From: Hirudinaria manillensis
Taxonomy: Eukaryota > Annelida > Clitellata > Hirudinida > Hirudinidae
NCBI GenBank assembly: GCA_034509925.1
Contig: CM067535.1
Location: 6,438,201-6,502,200 of the forward strand
Direction of reading: 5' to 3'
DNA length: 64,000 nt
Every line of letters starts with the position of its first letter. Position 1 is the stretch's first letter. This document shows, in pieces, positions 1 through 10,727 of this stretch. The notes beneath the pieces are model-generated. The model was given only the letters and a program-made list of their open reading frames with translations, made no database searches and had not been told where the DNA came from. The position numbers and the translations under genes are program-made.

Positions 1-300
1 TGATTTGGACGTTGCCGGTAAAAGAGTCTTGACGCTGGGTAAAAGAGATCTGCTGAGCGGTCTCCTCGATGGTACAGAGAACTTGGCTGATTTGGACGTT
101 GCCGGTAAAAGAGTCTTGACGCTGGGTAAAAGAGATCTCCTGAGCGGTCTCCTCGATGGTACAGAGAACTTGGCTGATTTGGACGTTGCCGGTAAAAGAG
201 TCTTGACGCTGGGTAAAAGAGATCTGCTGAGCGGTCTCCTCGATGGTACAGAGAACTTGGCTGATTTGGACGTTGCCGGTAAAAGGGTCTTGACACTGGG
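1..300 (+). repeat. 87-bp tandem repeat (coding minisatellite)
   Basis: Near-identical 87-bp units begin at about 2, 89, 176 and 263. The period is an exact multiple of three and the units differ by only one to a few bases, as expected from recent unequal exchange or gene conversion. The array continues beyond the left edge. Confidence 0.9.
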
Positions 301-307
301 CAAATGA
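2..307 (+). CDS. 3' end of a repeat ORF resembling an amidated-neuropeptide precursor (partial)
   Basis: The reading frame is open from the window edge to TGA at 305-307 and consists of 87-bp (29-codon) units, three full and a last partial one. Each unit reads DVA-GKR-VLTL-GKR followed by an acidic 16-residue spacer, DLLSGLLDGTENLADL. The last unit ends VLTLGK-stop. GKR is the classic amidation plus dibasic cleavage signal, so processing would release VLTL-amide and a 19-residue amide from each unit. Differences between units (CTG/CTC, AGA/AGG, ACG/ACA, GGT/GGC) are all synonymous third positions, which favours coding on this strand. AATAAA lies at 388-393. The signal peptide and start are outside the window, and I recognise no known family. 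It could instead be a coding minisatellite of another protein. Confidence 0.5.
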   Translation, partial: DLDVAGKRVLTLGKRDLLSGLLDGTENLADLDVAGKRVLTLGKRDLLSGLLDGTENLADLDVAGKRVLTLGKRDLLSGLLDGTENLADLDVAGKRVLTLGK

Positions 308-704
308 TCGACTTCGTCTGAAAGCAATGCTTTTGAGTTTGAACAATTATAAAATTTTCCAATGACATTTAATGTGCTTGGTCATTGAATAAATTTGATG
401 CAATTTTAGAATTCGTCTTTTATTGAAATCGTTGAGTTGATTTTAGAACTGAAATATATTCGATTCTCCAGCATTAAATTATCTCCTTCTACTGAAGGTT
501 GAAATTATACTGTGATCAGCGTTGTAATAGCATATCTATATATTTGTATGGTATTCAATTATTTAAAACTCTGTTGCACTGCTGTTGTTAGGTAATTCCA
601 GTATTTCTTAATAACTCCATTCTCCGTAAAGGTCTATCTCGGGGATTTTTTGTTTTAAATCCTCACTCCGACGTGATTCGACATTAGTAAAATTTAATTA
701 ATGT
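308..704. other. 3' UTR and spacer, duplicated once downstream
   Basis: This AT-rich stretch follows the repeat ORF. It matches 879 to about 1275 with moderate divergence, strongest over the first 120 bases and around the poly(A) signal. No gene is visible in it. Confidence 0.6.
388..393 (+). promoter_or_regulatory. Poly(A) signal AATAAA of the repeat ORF
   Basis: AATAAA lies 81 bases after the TGA of the GKR-repeat ORF. It is conserved at the equivalent place (960-965) in the downstream duplicated copy, which supports a real 3' end. Confidence 0.55.
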
Positions 705-878
705 GATCTGCTGAGCGGTCTCCTCGATGGTACATAGAACCTGGCTGATTCGGACGTTACCGGTAAAAGAGTCTTGACACTGGGTAAAAGAGATTTGCTG
801 AGCGGTCTCCTCGATGGAACTCAGAACCTGGCTGATTTGGACGTTGCCGGTAAAAGGGTCTTGACACTGGGCAAATGA
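705..878 (+). pseudogene. Decayed tandem copy of the GKR-repeat ORF 3' end
   Basis: In the same frame as the upstream ORF this copy holds a partial unit, one full unit and the terminal VLTLGK-stop. A TAG at 735-737 replaces the GAG of the spacer and breaks the frame. Other changes include GCC to ACC, TTG to TCG and GAG to CAG, alongside several silent ones. There is no upstream coding sequence, because the copy starts directly after the first copy's 3' spacer. The offset between the two stop codons is 571 bases. It could be a truncated pseudogene or, less likely, an alternative last exon. Confidence 0.6.
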
Positions 879-1613
879 TCGGCTTCGTCTGAAAGCAATG
901 CTTTTGAGTTTGAACAATTATAAAATTTTCCAATGACATGTAATGTGCTTGGTCATTGAAATAAATTTGATGCAATTTCAGAATTCGTCTTTTATTGAAA
1001 TCCTTATGATGACTCTAGAATTGTACTATATGGAACCATTGCACGAATCGATTTTCTCGCATTAAATTTAAAAAAAAAGTTGATTACATTGCATGTTGAA
1101 ATTATACTGTCGTTAGCAACATACCGATATATTTGTATAGCAGTCAAGTTATCAATACTTTCCGTGGTATAACTGCTTGTTTGGTAATTCGTAATAACCC
1201 TAATTTCACGGTAGATGGTTTTACAAAGAATGGTAATTCAAATCCGCACTCCTGTGTGATTCGAAATTAGTCAAATTTAAATAATATGTCATAGAAAACT
1301 TTGAAATTTCTTAAATGAATTTGAGTAATACAAGTTAAGAGTTTCACCTGGTATTTACGGATCGTCTGTGGAGGTATAATTCGAAATGTTTTATAGAACC
1401 AGTATTAGGTGCAACATCATATGAACTGGTGTTCACGCGCGTTAAGAAATTATTCATAAATTCTTTTATAATTGAATAATTTATGAAATTATATAGACAC
1501 TATATTAATTATTATTATTCAACTAAATGGTCTCCATTATCAAGCTACAAATTGCAGTTAGATTAATGTATATTCCAATTTTTATACAAATCCTAGAAGT
1601 ACAGAAGTACATA
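879..1613. other. Duplicated 3' UTR, then AT-rich spacer without visible genes
   Basis: The stretch 879 to about 1275 is the second copy of the 3' UTR (AATAAA at 960-965). The rest up to the transposon at 1614 is AT-rich with no convincing ORF. Confidence 0.5.
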
Positions 1614-2320
1614 CAGTCAAGTCTCGTTACTTTGCCACCCGTCGGGACCGAGCAAATGTGGCATAGTTTCGAGAGTGGCATAGTAACGAGGGTTTGTAAA
1701 AACAACTTTATTTTATTAAATAAAAACGGTTTTATTTTCTCAAGTTACCCAGCTCAGTCTAAAGCTCTCATAATCGTTGGCTGTGGCATCTCCTTTCGGC
1801 AGATCTCGTTGTCCAGCCGATCCCACGCTTGCATCACACCACGGCTTCAGCTTCACCATGCACTGTCTTGAACGTGATGACGTAGCGCTTCTTGAAATTG
1901 TCCAGCCAGCCGTTCGCTTGCGTTTCTGAGCTGACATTTGCTAATCTTCACTCCAACTCGCAATTCTCACGTAAAATATCGACATTCACTCTCATTCCTA
2001 CTTACACTCCCAGTCAACTTTGCCCATTCCACCAATCAAATTCCATGGAATGTTCCATCACTTTCCTTAATTATCCCTCACCAACAAGTCCTGGGGAAGT
2101 ATTAAACTGAATCAAATCTTAAAAATACAAGGAAATATCTATTAATTACTTCCCCCGACTGAAAATATGTCCTTAACTTCATGGATTAGATTAATATTGT
2201 CAGGACCCTGGTGGCATAGTACCGAGGGTTGGCATAATAAATTTATTTTTTATTGAATTTTGTCGGGACCGGGCAAAAGCGGCGTAATAGCGAGAGTGAC
2301 ATAGTAGCGAGATTTGACTA
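1614..2320 (-). mobile_element. Degenerate Tigger/pogo-like DNA transposon with TIRs
   Basis: The left end CAGTCAAGTCTCGTTACT (1614) and the reverse complement of the right end near 2320 (TAGTCAAATCTCGCTACT) are matching terminal inverted repeats of about 25 bp, flanked by TA at 1612-1613 and 2321-2322. Subterminal blocks containing TCGGGACCG occur at about 1648 and 2261. On the minus strand 1917-1840 reads ANGWLDNFKKRYVITF followed by KTVHGEAEAV, typical of the CENP-B/Tigger transposase DNA-binding region. The rest of the transposase is missing or frameshifted, so this is a non-autonomous relic. Confidence 0.72.
1840..1917 (-). pseudogene. Transposase fragment, CENP-B/Tigger helix-turn-helix region
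   Basis: Only about 26 codons keep the recognisable GWL-x-NFKKR and VHGEA motifs of the Tc5/CENP-B-type DNA-binding domain. No DDE catalytic domain is present between the TIRs. Confidence 0.6.
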
Positions 2321-3167
2321 TATTTATCATTTAGCATATGTAGCATTTAGAATTGCTACGTACGGATGCGTCAATCAAGGCGTGGGGCCCTTAACGTCGA
2401 ATTAATTAGTTCCAAAAGAGCTTTAGCTTGTCTTATATCAATTGACTTAAAACAGACTGTGATCCGATCTTTATTATTTTATTGTATTATTTTATTTTAT
2501 TAAGTATTTTATTGTACCAATTACCAACATTAAGGGGGCAATCCATAAACTCCTTACCACCACCCTTGTTCGCAAGTCATTTTGGTACCGAACCAATAAA
2601 CATTTTGCCCATTTCGTTTATTAGATTTGGAATTTACTAAAATCTATCCTCTGTAACCTCTCTCCCCTTTTTCGTAATGGCCCACTATTATCTCTAGTCC
2701 CTATGCGGATAACTCTTATGGATGACCCAAATCAAATAATTTATCGGTTCAGGATTAAAAGCATTAAAACCCAATATTTAAAAAAATCCAAAATGAAATT
2801 ATCAAAGAAACCTTATCTCATGAGATTTATTGAGTGGTAATAATTTTTGTAATTTTAGATGTTATTAAATTGAACATTTTAGACCAAATCTCTTTCTTTA
2901 GTTGGTTACTTTGATAAAAAAAATTAATTTAGTTGATCGGATATTCCATAACTTTTTATAACATTAATTAATTGATATAATTCAACTAAATTTAATTTTT
3001 AAGTTTTCAAATAATTTAAGAGATCTGTTACACTTAAGATGAAATGAATTCAATATCTTCTGGCTGATGCAATCGCTCTTAGAACGATATAAGGAGTGCT
3101 TTAAGCTGTGAGAAGTTGGATATACGTCTGCATTAATAATTGTGAATTTTGTTGCTAAGACGCCGGA
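2321..3167. other. Intergenic region with a possible short foldback element
   Basis: No gene is visible. The stretch 2533-2728 has imperfect inverted ends: GGGGGCAATCCATAAAC on the left, and on the right GTTATGGAT-type sequence whose reverse complement contains CATCCATAA. This could be a degenerate MITE. The remainder is AT-rich and would include the promoter of the asparaginyl-tRNA synthetase gene. Confidence 0.3.
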
Positions 3168-6100
3168 ATGGATAAGGAAGTTGAAATCGTGGATTTGTCT
3201 CTAGGTTGGCTTCATGACATTTGATCCATAAAAGTTGTGGATTTCCACGCTTTTTCAAGACACACCTATCGATGTTGTATTCAATAAGTTTTACCAAAAA
3301 TTGTGTTAGGTGAATTGTATACTTCTGAAAAACTCGGGTCAGACGAGAAAGGGGACGGAACCGAGACGAACCCATTTAAAACTGTTTTGAAGGTAGAGAA
3401 AATGCTTACTATTACGATTTCTTGCGTTTTTTAATATTTGATGTGCCATTTGGCTAGGCCCTTCATCATTTCGGAAAGGGAGAATTGTGTGAGAACTTTC
3501 CAACAATCTATGTGGATTCAAAAGACGACGATAAGGTGATATATAGCTTCTGGTTATATGTAATTTAAAATTAATTCCTGATTATATATCACTTGCTTCT
3601 CAGAAGTGGGATGTTGTTGCCAAGTCTCAGTTAAAGAAAATTAAGAAATTATATACAGCTCAGGTCTGGAAGCAGAAGGAAAAATCTGAGTCTGCTAACA
3701 ACCAGGGGGTATGATTTTGATACAAACTGCCATGGATGAATTTACTATCTATTAGTATTCATTTTTCATAAATTATGATGGTTTGATACAATTGCCAAGT
3801 TCTGCAGATAATGAAATTTGACATCTTTTAATATGATTTTAAGTTGTTTCTGCCTGAATTTAGGATGCTGTTGGAGTGGACAGTGCATCACAAGCCTTGG
3901 AAGAATCTAAGAATATCAAAATACAGTTAGATCCATCATTGCCATCACCTACTCAGGTAATGTTTTTGCCATGTTTTGTTGGTGTTGAAACAGTCGTAGT
4001 TTTTTTCGATAGGAATTCTGGGAGAATATGTTTTAATATTTTTTCATGACTTATTTCTATTTAAAGCCTAACTTTTAAACATTTAAGTTCTGAATTAGAA
4101 ATAGTGGCAAAAAATTATCTTTTTTGAGTAGATATTGAAATATCTGTTAGAAATTCGTTTAGTGCCGATTGAAAGCAAAATTGATTCAAATACAACCTTT
4201 TTTTTACTTCAGATTCATGGTTTCTATATTCCAAAATAATGTATTTGAAAATTTTCTAGTGCAGATTATGAGATTTTGGTAGCATTTTAAAGTTATAGAT
4301 AAAGTGCCCGAGCAATATCTTAAGCAATTATTTCTGTACTTATATTTTCATAAATTAATCTTTGTGTCATTAAATTTTGCAGATAAAGATAAAAGATGGT
4401 GCATCATACAGAACCAAAAGGGTCAAGGTCTTTGGCTGGGTTCACAGACTCAGAAAGCAAGGTAATAACCTCGAGTAATATTCATGACTTAGTGAAGATA
4501 TGTTAAAATAATAATTTTAATTTTTAGGAAAATCTCTGACATTTATCATCCTGAGAGATGGTACAGGATATCTACAGTGTTTATTGACCAACCAGCTGGT
4601 AAGTTGCACCAGAAATTCTATTATCAGGACAAGATGTAATTTAAACTTTTCTAATATTAAGCAGTTATCTTAATATTTTTTAACTTATAACTTTTAAGGC
4701 TCAAACTTATGACGCCCTGGTGCTGTCGTGTGAATCAACAGTGTGCATTTATGGAACTATTAAGGAAGTTCCAAAAGGACAAAAGGTATGGAAACTTATT
4801 TTTGTATTGAATTCTGACATAAAATTTGTGGAAAGGTGAACTAAGACATTTAATATTTGTGAACATAGGCACCAGGAGACCATGAATTGGTAGCTGATTT
4901 CTGGGAGTTGGTTGGGTTGGCCCCGGCTGGAGGAGCCGACAATGTCCTGAATGCTGAAGCTCACGTAGATGTTCAACTCGACAATGGACACATGCTGCTC
5001 AGAGGGGAGCTGGTTAGTATTTTTTTTAACTTTGTGGGTGTCATTCAACCTTTTGTATTCTGCTAGTTTTTTTAATTTCACTATTATATAAAAATATTGA
5101 TGGATTTAGTTATTCTGATATAAGAAAAAACATGAACTATCACACTTTTAAATAATAAGGACTACGTAGAATTCATTGTATTGTGAGCATTCATCGAAAA
5201 TATGAATGATTTTGGATTACTAATCTTAGTTCTTTGAATTATGATTCATTTATTTATCTCACTTTGAACTTTTGGACATAAACCTGTTGATGTTTACTTA
5301 GTTGAAATTTAATTGTTGCATGTTTTTTCTTGCTTTGGAATGTTTAGAAATCAAAGTATTTGAGCATGAGACAACATGTGGAACATGCATTCATCAACCA
5401 TTTCCATGACAGAGGATATACTAAAGTGAGTCGTTCAAGTTACATGAAGTATTGGATTAGATGCATATTATTGGAATAAATATTTGATTGTTTCTTTGTC
5501 ATTCTTTAAACATTTAAACCAGTATGAAATAGAAAATTATTATTATTGTTGGTTAATTGGTAAAATCACAAAATAACCTGGTTCCAGGTGACACCACCAA
5601 CTCTTGTGCAAACCCAAGTTGAGGGTGGGTCAACCCTCTTTAGCCTAGACTACTTTGGGGAAAGAGCTTACTTGACACAATCATCTCAGCTCTATTTGGA
5701 AACCTGCCTTCCAGCCTTTGGTGATGTTTATTGCATCGCTCAGTCGTACAGAGCCGAACAATCGAGGACAAGAAGACATCTGTCAGAGTGAGTATCATGA
5801 TTTTATTTTATGTTAATCACGTGACGTACTTGTCAACACAAATTGGTTCACTTTTAGGTTCACGCACGTGGAAGCCGAGTGTGCGTTCATAACTTTCGAG
5901 GACCTTTTGACAAAACTGGAAGATCTCATTTGCGATGTTGTTGAAAGGGTGTTGAAGTCTGCTGGAGATCTGCTCTATGAAGTGAACCCTGTTAGTATTA
6001 GGTTTTAGTGCTTTCTTGGAAATTTCATTATACTCTTGTTATACTAAAACAATATCAATGCAAACATATGTATTTGCAGAACTTCAAATCCCCTAAAAGA

Positions 6101-6803
6101 CCATTCAAGAGAATGCTCTACACAGATGCTATCGAGTACCTGAAAACCCACAACATAACAAAAGATGATGGGACATTCTATGAATTTGGAGACGTAAGCA
6201 CCGAAATGATATTTCTTGAAATGATCGTTCCTTAAATTTACTTGTTGTTTTATACAGGACATTCCTGAGGCCCCTGAAAGGAAAATGACAGACGAAATCG
6301 GGGAAGTCATCATGCTTTGCAAGTTCCCTGCTGAGATTAAGTCCTTCTACATGCAGAAAGACAGTGTTGATAGAAGACTGACAGAATCTGTTAGTGTGCC
6401 TCACTTTTTCATTTAAAAAGTGTCTAACATTTGAATGTTATTAGGTGGACATTTTGATGCCTGGTGTTGGAGAAATAGTTGGTGGTTCCATGCGTATTTG
6501 GGATTATAAAGAACTCCAGGAAGCTTTTGATAGGGAAGGGATTGACAAAAAGGATTACTATTGGTACCTTGATCAGGTAAATTCCATCTCTGAGAGACTA
6601 TGGTTTTTATTTTGTGCCAATCTTTTCATTAATTTCATATGTCCTTCAATTACTGATAATTTTTTTAACAGAGATTGTATGGTACATGCCCTCATGGTGG
6701 ATATGGACTGGGATTTGAAAGATTTCTGACCTGGATGTTGAACAAGCATCACATCAGGGATGTGTGTCTCTATCCCAGGTTTGCAGGTCGATGCAAGCCT
6801 TAA
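3168..6803 (+). CDS. NARS1: Asparaginyl-tRNA synthetase, cytosolic (16 exons)
   Basis: This enzyme charges tRNA(Asn) with asparagine in the cytosol. Exons: 3168-3204, 3310-3392, 3458-3535, 3604-3708, 3864-3956, 4383-4461, 4528-4598, 4699-4785, 4869-5012, 5348-5425, 5588-5787, 5858-5990, 6080-6193, 6258-6389, 6445-6576, 6672-6803. All phases close. The product has the animal N-terminal extension ([11 protein letters not shown]), then the OB-fold anticodon-binding domain ([17 protein letters not shown]), then the class II core. Motif 2 is [15 protein letters not shown] and motif 3 is [12 protein letters not shown]; the protein ends in [12 protein letters not shown]. The start ATG gives [20 protein letters not shown], which aligns with the family's N terminus. 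Length and order match the human enzyme with no break seen. Confidence 0.97.
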
Positions 6804-7512
6804 TTGCCGGTGATGGTCATCTGCATGTCAACGAAAACATTTCTGACTTCCAATTATTGTTGTCAATAGGGGAATTTTGGTCTTCATAAGCTACATTAAT
6901 GTTTTGTGTTGTGGTTCAAAATATGTTAATCTTTGTCAAACGTTTTGAGGTGGCGTTAATAATGTGTGTCACGGCGGTTTTAAATAGGAATTGCTAATGC
7001 AGTACATGTTTTCATCTTGATTCAACTTAAGCTTTTGGATCATTATCTAATTTTTTAAGCATGAGTGGTGTTCTGAGAGCGCATGTCAACTAGTGGATTT
7101 TTGGGTGGGACTGGTGTTGCTTTGCGTCGCGAAAAATTGCGACCGATACTGGAATTCCTGAATCCCCATGGATCATTTAATGAGAGCCTGGGGGCGGTAA
7201 TTTGGGATAAGCAGAGATCGTATAGCAAGAAATAGTTGGCAAACACGCGGGCTTTGACTATAGTGTTATAGTAATTTCAAGCACTGGTCAATCGACTATA
7301 TCGCGCCACATGTGCATATATTCGCAATCATCGTGAAATCCAATACAACTTTTGTTTTTTATTATGCTATGAGCAGTTTTCCTTAATTTATTAATATTGT
7401 AATAAAATAAACTTTTATATTGTTAATTGTCTTTATTGCCGGGAATTACAAACTGGTGTTTACATACGGTCCAATCATCAATCTGGCTAGAGGAGCTGAT
7501 CAGTAATCGAAA
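6804..7512. other. NARS1 3' UTR and TERT upstream region
   Basis: No additional gene is visible. An AATAAA at 7401-7406 is the best poly(A) signal for the synthetase, although it is about 600 bases past the stop. Any TERT promoter must lie here or overlap this 3' UTR. Confidence 0.4.
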
Positions 7513-10500
7513 ATGACAGATAGAAATAAGGTTGTTGATGTATTGAGTAAATACTATCCGAAGGTTGACTCTCTACGTTCATTTTTAATTTGTGGAAACA
7601 CGGTTTTCGACAACCTTCTTATTAAAGGAGATGACAGTACCGATTACATTGACTTTCTAGATTTAACATTAATTGCACTTTTACCAGAGGCAAAATCATT
7701 TCCTCAATCAATAGATTTTGGACATTTGTCAAGTGTTGATGAAATATTGGTAAGGACATTCATAAAACTCAAGAAAAGAAGAGACATAAATAACATCATA
7801 TCTTCCAGATTAAACTTCGTCAGTGATGCTTATCTGACTTTGACATCTGTAAAAACTTTTTGTGAACAAAATGATTTCAGTTATTTTTTTGACAAGCATT
7901 GGAGCTTATTGTTGGAGAGAATTGGAGATGTGACATTGAGCTATTTGATTGAAAACTGTGCTATCTTCATATTAATCAGCAACTCTTGCTACCTTCAGAT
8001 TTCTGGTGTTCCCTTGCAAGTTGTAGTCTTAAAAAACAAGAGCAGAATAAATCCAGTATCAAACTGTAATTTAAAGAGTAAAAAATCTGACGGAAAATTT
8101 ACTTCCATCAAAAACAAAAAATCTTTAGAGGGAATTGTTGAAATGGAATGTGGTGACACCGCCTCTTTAATGGGCATGGATAATGAAAATATTGTTTTTG
8201 AAAAGCATGCTTATTCAAATGTCACTGTGGAATACAATGATAAAGCAAATATTGCCAACTCTGAACCAGAACTTCTAAAGATAGCCAAAAGAAGACGAAG
8301 AAAGAAAGTAAATCTAGAGGAAATTAAAGATTACAAAGTATTTGATGAAAATGTAACCATAAACAAGAGTAAGTTTTTGTATTGCAGAGAACAGCCAAAA
8401 TGGTCTGTTTCTAGATATGTTCTGAACAACCTGCTCATACAGGACAATCTTATTCCTTTAAATGTTAGACATGTTCTTATGAAAATTCAACTTTTTCAAT
8501 GTTCTCCGTCTAGTCACAAGCAAAACTTTGACTTATCTGATTTGAGGTTTGCAAAATTGCACGCCCTATTTTCTACTTTACTGAAAAGACATGGAAGGGG
8601 AAGACATAAACATTATTTCAATCATGCTACCAGACACAAAGAGACACTTTTGACTTTATCAGATCTCAGACAACAAAATTCATCTTCAGCTTTGAAACAG
8701 CTTTTATTACATCATGTGCCTCAATGGAGAGTTTACTTGTTTATTAAGCTTTGCATAACAAATGTCATACCTTATGAGTTATTTGGATGCCAAACTAATA
8801 GAATGGCATTTCAAAAAAATGTGAAACAAATGATTTTTTCTGGAAGATTTGAGACTATATCTTTGGGTAAACTCATGCAAGGCATCAAAAGTAAATGTGA
8901 ATGGATGAAACATGTATGTTCAAACTCAGACAGGTTGCAAATCCTAGCCAGAATACATATTTTCCTCATGGAGAATTATGTAATTGCACTCATAAAATCT
9001 TATTTTTATGTAACGGATTCTACGGTTTATAAGAACAGATTGTTTTATTTTCCAAAGACCATATGGAGACTCATTTGTCAGAAAGCTTTTGATAAACTGA
9101 ATGAACAAGGCATGTTAGAACCAATCACTGAACAAAGAGCAAATGCTTTAGTTTTGGAAGGCAAATCTTTAGGATTTGCTTACTTAAGATTCACGCCAAA
9201 AGCAAATTCGGTCAGGCCCATTGTTAATATGAAAAAAAAGCAAAAAACTGTTGGGTTTAAAGGAACAGCTGTGAATTGGCAACTGCAGGATCTGCAGAGG
9301 GTTTTTGTTCTTAAGAAATCTGAGAAACCTCATTTGCTAGGCTCGTCTCTGTTTTCAATCTCTGATATTCACAACAAATGGAGGAATTATTGTGCATCAA
9401 ACTGTGATTACAAGGGACCTCACTACTTTGTCAAGGTGGATATTAAAAGCTGTTATGATTCAATAAGTCAAAAAAAGATCTATCACATTGTAAAGGAATA
9501 TCTTAAACCTTGCACCACGTATGCCATTATAAAGTATTCTTCTGTGATTTTGGGAGCTCATGAGCCTATTGTGAAACACACGAGAGAGGCAACAGATTTG
9601 GCTTCATACCCGGGCAAATTTTTTCAATACGTACAGAAAGTTATCCAAACTTCCAAATTAGAAAATGTGGTCTTCATTTGCAGTGAAAGACCAGGACTTG
9701 TTGATACTTCTCAATTGTTGGCAAGATTAAAAAGCAATCTGCTTGGGAATATTTTAAAGTATGGCAAAGATTATTACTTGCAAACTAAAGGCATCAGTCA
9801 AGGATCAGTCATTTCAACAATGTTGTGCAATTTATATTATGCCAACATGGAGTCCAAATGTTTGAATCTAGCCAAAGATGAATTGCTCATGAGGCAGGTA
9901 GATGACTTTTTGTTTGTCACAAAAAATTTCTCGAGAGCCAGAAGTTTTTTGCGATTAATGCTTGATGGTATTCCAGAATATTGCTTCATTACCAACGTTG
10001 ACAAGACTCTCATAAACTTTGACTATGCCTTAAACCCAGGCAATGTCTGCCCCAAATCTGGACAGTATTTTCCTTTCTGTGGTCTTTTGTTTGATACAAT
10101 TTCCTTGGAGGTATTACCAAATTTTTCCAAATACGCAGGTCTATCAGTGAAAGATTCTATATCGACAGGATATACATCGCATCCAGGGTTGGCCCTAGAA
10201 TCAAAACTTCTATTTTCCATGAAATTTCAGTGCAATGCATTGTTCTTTGATGCATCCTTAAACTCACTTGAAACAATTGCAAATAATATTTATAAGATAT
10301 TCTTACTTACTGCTTTCAAATTCGTCCATTGTGCTAAACACTTGCCAAAACCTAACAGTGTTAATGACAACCCTGAATATTTTTTGAAAGTTTTAAACAA
10401 CTTATCACTTTTCCTGTACATGAAGTGTCTTAGAAAGAAGAATGACGGTCTTGACTTCAAGTCATTTTCAAAGTGGTTATGCTATAAAGCCTTTGAGACA

Positions 10501-10635
10501 AGACTTTCCCAACAAAGAGCACAGTTTCACCAGTTAATCAAGATGATAAATGACTACTTGAGTAATTATCTGCAGATTGGAAAAGATATGAGATTGAATT
10601 TGTATCCTCAGGAGTTTCAACTCATGTTCTCTTGA
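7513..10635 (+). CDS. TERT: Telomerase reverse transcriptase, single exon
   Basis: This is the catalytic protein subunit of telomerase, which adds telomeric repeats from an RNA template. The 1040-codon frame is uninterrupted. Residues 1-180 are a TEN domain with the GQ-type block (WSLLLERIGDVTLSYLIENC). A basic stretch AKRRRRKKV near 258-266 is a likely NLS. An RNA-binding domain follows, with CP/QFP-like blocks (HVPQWRVYLFIKLC) and T motif FYVTDSTVYKNRLFYF near 497. RT motif 1 is AYLRFTPKANSVRPIVNM (about 555), motif A is FVKVDIKSCYD (Asp643) and motif B' is KGISQGSVISTMLCN. Motif C is VDDFLFV (Asp797, Asp798), motif E is FCGLLFDT, and a C-terminal extension follows. All three catalytic aspartates are present. 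Unlike every neighbour it has no intron. AATAAA is at 10722-10727. Confidence 0.97.
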   Translation: MTDRNKVVDVLSKYYPKVDSLRSFLICGNTVFDNLLIKGDDSTDYIDFLDLTLIALLPEAKSFPQSIDFGHLSSVDEILVRTFIKLKKRRDINNIISSRLNFVSDAYLTLTSVKTFCEQNDFSYFFDKHWSLLLERIGDVTLSYLIENCAIFILISNSCYLQISGVPLQVVVLKNKSRINPVSNCNLKSKKSDGKFTSIKNKKSLEGIVEMECGDTASLMGMDNENIVFEKHAYSNVTVEYNDKANIANSEPELLKIAKRRRRKKVNLEEIKDYKVFDENVTINKSKFLYCREQPKWSVSRYVLNNLLIQDNLIPLNVRHVLMKIQLFQCSPSSHKQNFDLSDLRFAKLHALFSTLLKRHGRGRHKHYFNHATRHKETLLTLSDLRQQNSSSALKQLLLHHVPQWRVYLFIKLCITNVIPYELFGCQTNRMAFQKNVKQMIFSGRFETISLGKLMQGIKSKCEWMKHVCSNSDRLQILARIHIFLMENYVIALIKSYFYVTDSTVYKNRLFYFPKTIWRLICQKAFDKLNEQGMLEPITEQRANALVLEGKSLGFAYLRFTPKANSVRPIVNMKKKQKTVGFKGTAVNWQLQDLQRVFVLKKSEKPHLLGSSLFSISDIHNKWRNYCASNCDYKGPHYFVKVDIKSCYDSISQKKIYHIVKEYLKPCTTYAIIKYSSVILGAHEPIVKHTREATDLASYPGKFFQYVQKVIQTSKLENVVFICSERPGLVDTSQLLARLKSNLLGNILKYGKDYYLQTKGISQGSVISTMLCNLYYANMESKCLNLAKDELLMRQVDDFLFVTKNFSRARSFLRLMLDGIPEYCFITNVDKTLINFDYALNPGNVCPKSGQYFPFCGLLFDTISLEVLPNFSKYAGLSVKDSISTGYTSHPGLALESKLLFSMKFQCNALFFDASLNSLETIANNIYKIFLLTAFKFVHCAKHLPKPNSVNDNPEYFLKVLNNLSLFLYMKCLRKKNDGLDFKSFSKWLCYKAFETRLSQQRAQFHQLIKMINDYLSNYLQIGKDMRLNLYPQEFQLMFS

Positions 10636-10721
10636 CTTTTTGATAATTGTTTTTCTGATTTTTAATGATCCTTTTAATACTTTTACGTTCCAAAATAGAT
10701 TTTATCATCGCATTTATTTCT

Positions 10722-10727
10722 AATAAA
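10722..10727 (+). promoter_or_regulatory. Poly(A) signal AATAAA of TERT
   Basis: The hexamer lies 87 bases downstream of the TERT stop codon. No encoded poly(A) tract follows it. Confidence 0.5.

Noticed and set aside
684..975. Minus-strand ORFs over the duplicated peptide-gene copy
   Set aside because: They mirror the plus-strand repeat units. Silent third-position changes and GKR sites support the plus strand instead.
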